Below the pieces are notes generated by a model. The model saw only the letters and a list, made by a program, of their open reading frames with translations. It was not told where the DNA came from and ran no database searches. From an uncultured Bacteroidota bacterium (GTDB lineage Bacteria > Bacteroidota > Bacteroidia > Flavobacteriales > Flavobacteriaceae), in assembly GCA_902610105.1 (NCBI GenBank), contig CACLUN010000045.1:1-5640 (forward strand): 5,640 bases of DNA. Reading direction: 5' to 3'. Position 1 is the stretch's first letter. The number at the start of each line of letters is the position of its first letter. The position numbers and the translations under genes were made by a program. This document shows positions 1 through 5,640 of this stretch, piece after piece.

Positions 1-573
1 TATCCAGAAAAATAAAAAGAAAAGTGTAATACTAAACCCATAAAAAAAGTTTGCAAGATATGCATCTTCATATTCAGATATAAATAATACAATTAGAGCA
101 ACATACAAGGTTTTTGAAAAAAAATTTAGAATTGATTGAGGAAAAATTTTATTTTTTCCTTGTAAATAAAATAGTGGGTTTAATGCCTCTGTAAAAAGAA
201 TTATTAAAGAGAATAGTAAAATTTTTTGAAAAACTTGATCTGGATAAAAGAAAATAAATGGTATAGATAAAATAAATATTAACAATGATAAACTTAATCT
301 TATATTTAAAATATCAATGATTACCGCTTTTTCTTCATTTATATTTTTTGATTGCGCAATTTTAATAGGTCCATTTAAATTATATCCATAGCTGACTAAA
401 ATGGTTAGTATAATTATCAATGAAAGCGCTAGGTGGATTAATCCAAAATTTTCATCACCTAAATTTTGAAATAAAAAAGGGGTATAAATTAAAGTTGCAA
501 CTATATTGACCACTTGATTTAAAGAAAGATTTATAAAATTTTTAGAAAAAATTGATTTAGTCCAGGATGACAT
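1..573 (-). CDS. wzx: Wzx-type lipid-linked oligosaccharide flippase, N-terminal part (3' end beyond left edge)
   Basis: I translated the minus strand from the ATG at 573; it stays open for 191 codons to the window edge. The product is a hydrophobic multi-helix membrane protein. The N-terminus has the flippase pattern: a short polar start, then NFINLSLNQVVNIVATLIY, then TPFLFQNLGDENFGLIHLA, then a helix ending in VSYGYNLNGP near residues 60-69. A later segment, NPLFYLQGKNKIF around residues 132-144, matches the usual NPxWxxQG stretch of the polysaccharide transporter (RfbX/MATE-like) family. Family role: moving the undecaprenyl-diphosphate-linked repeat unit from the cytoplasmic to the periplasmic face of the inner membrane. 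About half of a typical 400-480 residue Wzx is visible. It starts 23 bases after the chain-length regulator stop, so it is probably the third gene of the same operon. The upstream sequence is AT-rich with no clear Shine-Dalgarno. The family call is strong; the substrate cannot be told. Confidence 0.88.
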   Translation of the reverse strand, partial: MSSWTKSIFSKNFINLSLNQVVNIVATLIYTPFLFQNLGDENFGLIHLALSLIIILTILVSYGYNLNGPIKIAQSKNINEEKAVIIDILNIRLSLSLLIFILSIPFIFFYPDQVFQKILLFSLIILFTEALNPLFYLQGKNKIFPQSILNFFSKTLYVALIVLFISEYEDAYLANFFYGFSITLFFLFFWI

Positions 574-596
574 AATATAGTTTATATAAAAATAAA

Positions 597-1652
597 CTAT
601 TTAATCAATGATTGATAAAACCTATTTAAAGAAAGATATATTATCGATAAGAATATACCTCCAAAAAGACCATATATAAGACATTCAATGAATTTTAATT
701 TTGAATTTTCCAAAGGAAGAGTTGGCTTATCGATTATCTGTATTAATGGGGAATTTTTTCGGTGAGTGACTTTGGCTAATTCTAACTGAGTTATTACCTG
801 TTGATATATTGTTCCATTAGATTGAACATCAATCATTGCCTTTTGATATGGAACTAAATTAGTTTTAATCAATGGGTTTGGTGTTGGAACACTTTGGTCC
901 TCATTAGCTAAAACCAAAATTGATTTATCAAGGACTTTTTTAATACTATCAGCCTGCCTCTGTAAAATTTTAAGATTTTTTCCGGATTTTTGCGTTTTAG
1001 TTTTAAAATAAAAATCATTTACAATTGAAACTAAATTTTCATTAAAGTTCTTTGCAAGAAGTTCATCTTTATGATCAAAACCTATCTCCAAAATAGTGGT
1101 CTTTCGACTAGGTTTATCAACAATTAAATATTCTTTTTTAATTATCTCAGATGCTTCAATTAATATACTATCATGCAGTCTTTTATCATTTTTTGATATA
1201 ATATAATTATTAAAATCTACTCCAAACTTTTTCCACTTTTTATCAATTTTTTCAATTTCTCCGAAGCGATTAATCAAAATAGTTTCATTATCATAAAATT
1301 TCGATTTTGATAATAGTGTTTCAATAATCATTGAATTTGATTTATAAAGTTCTTGAATGTTGTCAATTTGAAACAGTCCACTGGCATCAATAAAAGATGA
1401 AGCATTTATACCAGCGAGTGATGCAAGGGAAGCAACATCTCCAATAGAATTTGATGATGATTGACTATCTAATACAAACGTTGTTTTAGCATAATGAATT
1501 GGTGATTTAATGTAATTATACGCCAAAAACAGTAATAAAAATGAGAGAGAAAATTTAAATATATCTTTTGATCTAGTTGATAAAAATAATAACCAACCTT
1601 TCATGGAATTTAAAAGGGCTTTTAAAGAAAAATCATCCAACTGTTCTCTCAT
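597..1652 (-). CDS. wzz: Wzz-type polysaccharide chain-length regulator (PCP family, no kinase domain)
   Basis: This 351-residue protein has the two-helix architecture of polysaccharide co-polymerases. A first membrane helix lies at about residues 33-48 (FKFSLSFLLLFLAYNYI), followed by the beta-rich start of the Wzz domain and the Ala/Gly/Ser stretch GDVASLASLAGINASS (71-86) common in this family. A long periplasmic part follows, with helical, charged segments around 190-245 and 280-298. The pre-membrane motif QIIDKPTLPLENSKLK sits at 305-320 and the second helix at about 321-341 contains GLFGG. Only some ten residues follow that helix, so there is no Walker A/B tyrosine-kinase domain and no C-terminal tyrosine cluster. 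By family, it would act in the inner membrane to set chain length with Wzy and Wza. Its ATG is 8 bases after the wza stop, which implies cotranscription and perhaps coupled translation. The symbol denotes family, not proven orthology to enterobacterial Wzz. Confidence 0.87.
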   Translation of the reverse strand: MREQLDDFSLKALLNSMKGWLLFLSTRSKDIFKFSLSFLLLFLAYNYIKSPIHYAKTTFVLDSQSSSNSIGDVASLASLAGINASSFIDASGLFQIDNIQELYKSNSMIIETLLSKSKFYDNETILINRFGEIEKIDKKWKKFGVDFNNYIISKNDKRLHDSILIEASEIIKKEYLIVDKPSRKTTILEIGFDHKDELLAKNFNENLVSIVNDFYFKTKTQKSGKNLKILQRQADSIKKVLDKSILVLANEDQSVPTPNPLIKTNLVPYQKAMIDVQSNGTIYQQVITQLELAKVTHRKNSPLIQIIDKPTLPLENSKLKFIECLIYGLFGGIFLSIIYLSLNRFYQSLIK

Positions 1653-1660
1653 AAAATTTA

Positions 1661-4204
1661 TTATTTAATTTGGCTTACAGCCAATAATAAAGCTGTTAAG
1701 CCTGTTGTAAAATTTAATATTTGGCTTGCAGCTAACGGGTTTTTGATAGGTTTTTTAGGAACAATTACTTCACACCCTGGTTCAGCTTTAGGATAAAAAT
1801 TGAAAAATAAAAATTTCTTAGTTCTAGCGACATCCCCATTGGCATAAACTACATAAGTTCCACTTCTTTTTGCTTTTAAATCAAATCCACCTGCTGAATT
1901 AATATAATATTTTAAACCTCTAGCTGTAATATGACGAACTGTAGTTGGATAAAGTAATTCTCCTCTCAATCTAATCGTCTCAAGCTTTTTTGGAATTACA
2001 ATAATATCTCCATCTTCAACTAGTAAATCAGACTTTTTTCCAGGATTCTTTATGATATCTTCTAAATTAATTCCGATTGACTCAGATTTTGCAAAAGGTA
2101 TATCCTCCGACATTGCATTTTTTTTAACAATTTCAGTAATTCTTTCTTCTTTCACAGAATTTGAAAAAGCTTGGTTAGAGCTGTTTTCATTATTAAGCTT
2201 TGAGATATCTTTGTCAATACGATTTAATAATAATTTTTCAGATTCACTTAATAAGTTTATGTTTTCTGATAACTTAATTTTTAACTTATTTAAGTTGTCG
2301 ATCTGCTTTTCAATTTCATTTTTATCATCTACAAATTCTGTTTTTCTAATAATGGTAGCGCCCTTTTGGTAAGCAAATTCTTTAAGACCTCCTGCTCTTT
2401 TCAAAAGATCAGAAATTCTCTCTTTTTTTGATGAAATTAAATATTTACCTGGGTAATTAACTTCACCTTCAATGTAAGCATATGTCATTTGTTCTATTGA
2501 AGGATCTTTTCTCACAATCACATTGTCATAGGGATTAAGTTTAATGGATTCGTCATTCAAATTATTTAAATCTACAGTTATTAACTGCGCATTTTTTTCA
2601 AAATCATTGTTTCCAGATGATTTGAGTCTAGAAATTTCAATATTATTCAATGTTGCATTTTTTCTGAGACCTCCAGCTAAAATAATTAAATCGTTTAAGC
2701 CCAAATTTTCTGAATATGGAAAAACTCCAGGTTTATTTACCTCCCCTGAAATCTCAAGGTATTTATCTTCCCTTAGATCATTTACTGAATTAATTAAAAC
2801 AATATCCTCCTCTTTTAATAAAATTGGATTTTCTAATCCTTTAATTTGTTTACTTAAGTCAAATGTAATAGTGTAAGTGGAATAATCGGGGTTTGTTCTA
2901 GTTATGAAAGCCTTATTAAAATAAGTATCTGGTTTTAGACCTTCAGCTTTATTAATAAGGTCCGTAACTGTTATGCCTTCAGTAAATGAAAAAATGCCTG
3001 GTTTGTATACTGATCCTTTTATTAACAATCTATTTTCATATTTCATAACTATTTGATCTATTTCAACAACATCACCACTTTTTGGAGTAAAAAAATCAAA
3101 TTGATCAGAGCTGACATCAACTATTTTTAATTTATCATCAAAAATCCTAGTAATCTTTACTGATTTCTTATAAGCATTTTCATTAAAACCACCAGCATAA
3201 AATATTAAATCAGAAAGACTTTCTTCATCTTTAATTTCAAATCTTCCAGGCTTTACTACATTACCATTAACTGTGACTCTACTTTTATAGGTATCAACAA
3301 GAATTAAATCTCCATTTTCTAGTCTAATATTATTATTTGTTTTACCTGTAGTTAAAAACTCATAAACATCAACTTCAGAAACTAATTTATTGTCTCTAAA
3401 TAGTTTAATGGATCTTAAATTTGCATCTTCTGTTACACCACCTGCCACATAAAGTGCATTATACAGTGTGTTGAAAGCACTAAAATTATAAGTTCCAGGA
3501 AGTTGGACCTCTCCAGCAATATTAATTCTTATGGCTCTTGGTATACCAAGTGATATATTAATTGAGGTTTTACCCATCTTAATACCTGTGTATACTTTTT
3601 TTAAATTATTTTGAAGTCTTTTCTTGGCATCTTCCAATTTTAAACCAGATAAATTTACAGGACCTATATTTTCTAAGAGAGCATATCCTTCTGGACTTAC
3701 CTCAACCTGATAATAGGCTTCAGATTCTCCAAATATGTCTATGAAAATTTTATCACCTGGTCCTAAAATATAATCATTGGGTGTGGGGATATTCAAATTT
3801 GATTGGAAACTTAAAAAACTAGTTCCTCTGAACACATTGTATCCAAAAATATCACTATCAGTTTCTCTAAAAATTTCGATGTCTTGAAGCCATTGTTTTC
3901 TTAATCTTGTATCTTCAAGTGGAGTTGTTGCAGTTTCCGCAATTCTGTTAACATTAATTGCCGATTTAAATCTTTTATCTAACTTATCAATTTCATCAAG
4001 AGAATATCCCTGAGACCTTGCGATTTTTAATAAATCAAACTGGTTATATCCTTCTGCACCTGCCCTTCTCAATAAAAGATCAATTTGTGAATCATTTAAA
4101 GACATAAAATCAACTCCTGAGACATCACCAAAAGATTGAGAATAGGAATTATGATTTGACAAAAAGGTCAAAAATAATAGTACAAATACTACTTTTTTAA
4201 ACAT
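1661..4204 (-). CDS. wza: Wza-type outer-membrane polysaccharide export protein with six SLBB repeats
   Basis: I chose the ATG at 4204 (847 residues). The reading frame could start at 4288, but that adds 28 residues before an obvious signal peptide, MFKKVVFVLLFLTFLSNHNS, cleaved near residue 22 (SYS/QS). No lipobox cysteine is present, unlike E. coli Wza. Residues 30-115 form a polar N-terminal domain. The Poly_export domain follows at about 144-212 (YILGPGDKIFIDIFGE). Six SLBB-like repeats then begin near 225, 308, 392, 481, 574 and 742, each opening with a pattern such as GEVxxPGxF and most carrying AGG about 20 residues later; the third has AEG and the sixth lacks the PG. A Lys/Glu/Leu-rich coiled coil (about 627-677) is inserted in the fifth repeat. 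The C-terminus ends in a short hydrophobic helix (828-845). Family role: conduit for the polymer through periplasm and outer membrane. It is first in the wza-wzz-wzx operon and divergent from the neighbouring outer-membrane protein gene. Confidence 0.92.
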   Translation of the reverse strand: MFKKVVFVLLFLTFLSNHNSYSQSFGDVSGVDFMSLNDSQIDLLLRRAGAEGYNQFDLLKIARSQGYSLDEIDKLDKRFKSAINVNRIAETATTPLEDTRLRKQWLQDIEIFRETDSDIFGYNVFRGTSFLSFQSNLNIPTPNDYILGPGDKIFIDIFGESEAYYQVEVSPEGYALLENIGPVNLSGLKLEDAKKRLQNNLKKVYTGIKMGKTSINISLGIPRAIRINIAGEVQLPGTYNFSAFNTLYNALYVAGGVTEDANLRSIKLFRDNKLVSEVDVYEFLTTGKTNNNIRLENGDLILVDTYKSRVTVNGNVVKPGRFEIKDEESLSDLIFYAGGFNENAYKKSVKITRIFDDKLKIVDVSSDQFDFFTPKSGDVVEIDQIVMKYENRLLIKGSVYKPGIFSFTEGITVTDLINKAEGLKPDTYFNKAFITRTNPDYSTYTITFDLSKQIKGLENPILLKEEDIVLINSVNDLREDKYLEISGEVNKPGVFPYSENLGLNDLIILAGGLRKNATLNNIEISRLKSSGNNDFEKNAQLITVDLNNLNDESIKLNPYDNVIVRKDPSIEQMTYAYIEGEVNYPGKYLISSKKERISDLLKRAGGLKEFAYQKGATIIRKTEFVDDKNEIEKQIDNLNKLKIKLSENINLLSESEKLLLNRIDKDISKLNNENSSNQAFSNSVKEERITEIVKKNAMSEDIPFAKSESIGINLEDIIKNPGKKSDLLVEDGDIIVIPKKLETIRLRGELLYPTTVRHITARGLKYYINSAGGFDLKAKRSGTYVVYANGDVARTKKFLFFNFYPKAEPGCEVIVPKKPIKNPLAASQILNFTTGLTALLLAVSQIK

Positions 4205-4260
4205 AACATTAATATTAGAGGGAAAGCGAAGATAATTAAAATCTAATAAATTGATGTTAT
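4203..4260. repeat. Imperfect inverted repeat overlapping the wza start codon
   Basis: The left arm is ATAACATTAATATTAG (4203-4218) and the right arm is CTAATAAATTGATGTTAT (4243-4260). The reverse complement of the right arm is ATAACATCAATTTATTAG, so the outer seven and inner five bases pair exactly around a mismatched centre of four against six bases. The spacer is 24 bases. The left arm includes two bases of the wza ATG. It could be a regulator binding site or, if transcription starts far enough upstream, an mRNA hairpin covering the start codon. In DNA this AT-rich, chance is a real alternative. Confidence 0.35.
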
Positions 4261-4326
4261 TAAGTGAATAGAAGAAAAAAATTAGCATTTTTTTTAGAAG
4301 AAATTCAATATTACATAAATTGCAGT
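4205..4326. promoter_or_regulatory. Divergent intergenic region between wza and the outer-membrane protein gene
   Basis: These 122 bases separate two start codons that face away from each other, so promoters for both directions should lie here. Neither start has a Shine-Dalgarno-like sequence, as is usual in Bacteroidota. I looked for the Bacteroidota promoter pattern (TTG, about 20 bases, TAnnTTTG). The best minus-strand candidate is TATCTTCG, at 4227-4234 on the reverse strand, one mismatch from the -7 consensus and without a good upstream TTG. On the plus strand, TTG at 4251 and TAGCATTT at 4283 are spaced too widely. The promoter role is inferred from gene arrangement, not from a clear motif. 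Confidence 0.4.
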
Positions 4327-4926
4327 ATGGTTAAGTATTTACTAGTATTTACAATTTTATTTTCTATGTCACTAAACAGTCAAACTGAACTTAAATTTAA
4401 TTTGGCTTCAGCTCCCCTCTTAGTACCAAACATAGGAATTGAAGTCCAACTCTCAGAAAGATTTGGTTATCAACTAGATACTAGTGCATCATTTTATGAT
4501 AATATAGAAGGATCACCTTTTCATATGACACAAATTTTTAATGAGATAAGATTTTACCCCAAAAACAAAAAAAATAAAAGAAGTTTTTTCATAGGAGCCC
4601 ATGTAGGCTACGGAATGTATAATATAAGACTGCCAAAATGGATTACAACGTTTGTTGGCACAGAATACAAAGAAGAAGGGAGTTATCAATATGGAAGAAA
4701 TGCATACTATGGTATAACTATTGGAAAAAAAATCCCTTTAAAAAGTGAAAAATTTAATCTTGAAGTTTTTGTTGGGGGAGGATCTTCTCAATCAAATTAT
4801 AAGTATTATAATAAAGATGAACAAAGAATATTCGCAATAACAAACTACAAAAGAAAATTTAATAAAAGTGGAGAAGAGTTACCTTACAGAGGAGGATTAA
4901 TGTTAACTTATAAATTAATTAAATGA
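4327..4926 (+). CDS. DUF3575-like small outer-membrane beta-barrel protein
   Basis: I chose the ATG at 4327 (199 residues) because it gives a signal peptide at once: MVKYLLVFTILFSMSLNS, cleaved near residue 18, then QTELKFN. An in-frame GTG at 4264 would only add 21 charged residues ahead of it. After the signal, the protein shows alternating polar and aromatic strands typical of a small barrel. Recognisable landmarks are APLLVPNIGIEVQLSERF (29-46), EIRFYP (73-78), FFIGAHVGYGMYN (87-99), YYGITIGKKIPL (127-138), NLEVFVGGG (144-152), and a C-terminal KSGEELPYRGGLMLTYKL (180-197). This order matches the DUF3575 family, common in Bacteroidota and of unknown function. It is the only intact plus-strand gene here, divergent from wza and convergent with the sugar transferase. 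Its TGA overlaps the ATG of the rfbA remnant (ATGA), which suggests it once led an operon with rfbA. A structural or surface role linked to the polysaccharide is possible but unproven. Confidence 0.78.
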   Translation: MVKYLLVFTILFSMSLNSQTELKFNLASAPLLVPNIGIEVQLSERFGYQLDTSASFYDNIEGSPFHMTQIFNEIRFYPKNKKNKRSFFIGAHVGYGMYNIRLPKWITTFVGTEYKEEGSYQYGRNAYYGITIGKKIPLKSEKFNLEVFVGGGSSQSNYKYYNKDEQRIFAITNYKRKFNKSGEELPYRGGLMLTYKLIK

Positions 4927-4962
4927 AAGGAATAATTTTAGCAGGTGGAAACTGAACTGTAA
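4923..4962 (+). pseudogene. rfbA: 5' remnant of glucose-1-phosphate thymidylyltransferase gene (rfbA/rmlA)
   Basis: The ATG at 4923 overlaps the stop of the outer-membrane protein gene (ATGA) and encodes MKGIILAGGN, then TGA at 4953-4955. MKGIILAGG is the exact N-terminus of many RfbA/RmlA enzymes, which make dTDP-glucose from dTTP and glucose-1-phosphate; it is the nucleotide-binding loop that continues as GGSGTRL in the intact family. Here the next codons read N, stop, T, where the family has S, G, T, so a base change seems to have created the stop. The similarity fades by about 4962, and the convergent sugar-transferase gene ends at 4991. The remaining roughly 280 residues of the enzyme are absent. 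The piece cannot be functional as an enzyme. Other sugar nucleotidyltransferases start similarly (MKAIILAGG), so the exact parent is likely but not certain. Confidence 0.72.
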
Positions 4963-4990
4963 AATGTTTTCTTAAAAGACTATGATGTTA

Positions 4991-5640
4991 TTATTTTAAG
5001 TTATACTTCAAAATACCTAAAACTGTTTTAAGACATATTTTTAAGTCAAAAAATATTGACCAATTTTTAAAATAGTATCTATCAAGCTTAACTCTTGACG
5101 ACATATCGTAAAACCCATAGATTTTTCCTCTGAATCCTCGAATTTGCGCTAAACCTGTTATACCGGGCTTAAACTGATGTCTCTTACTGAACTTATCAAC
5201 TTTATTTGAAAATTGATCATTTAATTTAATGGGGTGAGGTCTAGGCCCCACAACTGACATATTTCCAATCAAAACATTTATAAACTGAGGCATTTCATCT
5301 AAGGCAGAAATTCGTAAGAATTTTCCAAATTTTGTAAGTCTAGAATCTTTATTGTCAGCAAATTTGGTATCTTCTTGATCATTCATAACCATAGACCTGA
5401 ACTTGAAACAATAAAAAGCTTTACTTCCCATTCCATGCCTTCTTTGCAAAAATAAAACTGGACCTCTGGATTGAATCTTAATAATTATTCCAAAGATTAC
5501 ATACATCCATGAAATAAAAAAAACTAAAACAAATAGAGAAAAAATTACATCAAAGAGTCTTTTTAAAATTTTATTGTACCATAAATCAAGTGGTAATTGA
5601 TTAACTTCAATTACCGGAATATTATATAACTTTTTAATAA
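4991..5640 (-). CDS. Polyprenyl-phosphate sugar-phosphate transferase, C-terminal catalytic domain (5' end beyond right edge)
   Basis: The minus-strand frame is open from the right edge to TAA at 4991-4993. An ATG at 5506 lies inside the domain and is not the start: the 44 residues before it continue the family pattern (PVIEVNQLPLDLWYNKILKR, then LFDV and the membrane helix). About 215 residues are visible. Family landmarks follow in order: the GPVLFLQRRHG loop, KFRSM, LDEMPQF with the Asp-Glu pair (about visible residues 114-115) that is catalytic in the PglC/WcaJ family, VGPRPH, and KPGITGLAQIRGFRG. By family, it transfers a sugar phosphate from a nucleotide sugar to undecaprenyl phosphate at the inner membrane, which starts repeat-unit synthesis. 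The PVIEVNQLPLD lead-in resembles the long form with an N-terminal membrane and Rossmann-like region, so roughly 240 more residues may lie to the right. The sugar substrate cannot be told. It converges on the outer-membrane protein gene. Confidence 0.93.
   Translation of the reverse strand, partial: IKKLYNIPVIEVNQLPLDLWYNKILKRLFDVIFSLFVLVFFISWMYVIFGIIIKIQSRGPVLFLQRRHGMGSKAFYCFKFRSMVMNDQEDTKFADNKDSRLTKFGKFLRISALDEMPQFINVLIGNMSVVGPRPHPIKLNDQFSNKVDKFSKRHQFKPGITGLAQIRGFRGKIYGFYDMSSRVKLDRYYFKNWSIFFDLKICLKTVLGILKYNLK

Noticed and set aside
2052..2876. Two open plus-strand frames of about 106 and 110 codons inside wza
   Set aside because: They are antisense to a clearly conserved coding region, have no recognisable family features, and are explained as frame shadows in AT-rich DNA.
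4205..4288. Upstream ATG for wza at 4288, adding 28 residues
   Set aside because: The signal peptide starts exactly at the ATG at 4204, and the longer form would place it internally.
4264..4326. Upstream GTG start for the outer-membrane protein, adding 21 residues
   Set aside because: The extension is charged and would bury the clean signal peptide that begins at the ATG at 4327.
4971..5000. Inverted repeat CTTAAAA / TTTTAAG as a bidirectional terminator between the convergent genes
   Set aside because: The stem is seven mostly A-T pairs with a 16-base loop, no U-tract follows on either strand, and one arm lies inside the transferase coding region.
1..5640. CRISPR arrays, tRNA or rRNA genes, insertion sequences
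   Set aside because: No regularly spaced repeats, RNA gene signatures, transposase motifs or paired terminal repeats were seen; almost all of the window is accounted for by coding sequence.

Overview
The window is a piece of a surface-polysaccharide (exopolysaccharide, capsule or O-antigen) assembly locus. The DNA is very AT-rich. Ribosome-binding sites of the Shine-Dalgarno type are essentially absent. The export proteins and the DUF3575-type outer-membrane protein have the style seen in Bacteroidota, most likely a member of the class Flavobacteriia. The species cannot be told from this sequence.

Layout, left to right. Positions 1-573 (minus) hold the first 191 codons of a Wzx-type flippase that runs off the left edge. 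Positions 597-1652 (minus) encode a Wzz-type chain-length regulator without a kinase domain. Positions 1661-4204 (minus) encode a large Wza-type export protein with six SLBB repeats. These three genes read leftward with gaps of 8 and 23 bases, so they look like one operon in the order wza-wzz-wzx. Positions 4205-4326 are a divergent intergenic region containing an imperfect inverted repeat that touches the wza start codon. Positions 4327-4926 (plus) encode a small DUF3575-like outer-membrane protein, the only intact gene on the plus strand. Overlapping its stop codon is a scar of about 30-40 bases: the first ten codons of a glucose-1-phosphate thymidylyltransferase (rfbA/rmlA) gene, ended by a stop. 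Positions 4991-5640 (minus) hold the C-terminal catalytic part of a polyprenyl-phosphate sugar-phosphate transferase that enters from the right edge.

How the genes work together (family knowledge, not shown here). The sugar transferase loads the first sugar phosphate on the undecaprenyl carrier. Other glycosyltransferases outside the window complete the repeat unit. Wzx flips it across the inner membrane. A Wzy polymerase, not seen here, polymerises it under Wzz control, and the Wza-like protein carries the chain through the periplasm and outer membrane. The role of the DUF3575-like protein is unknown.

The most informative oddity is the rfbA scar. It suggests that an older plus-strand arrangement (outer-membrane protein followed by rfbA) was cut and rejoined to the present convergent sugar-transferase gene. 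No wholly new system is evident. No RNA genes, CRISPR arrays or insertion sequences were found.
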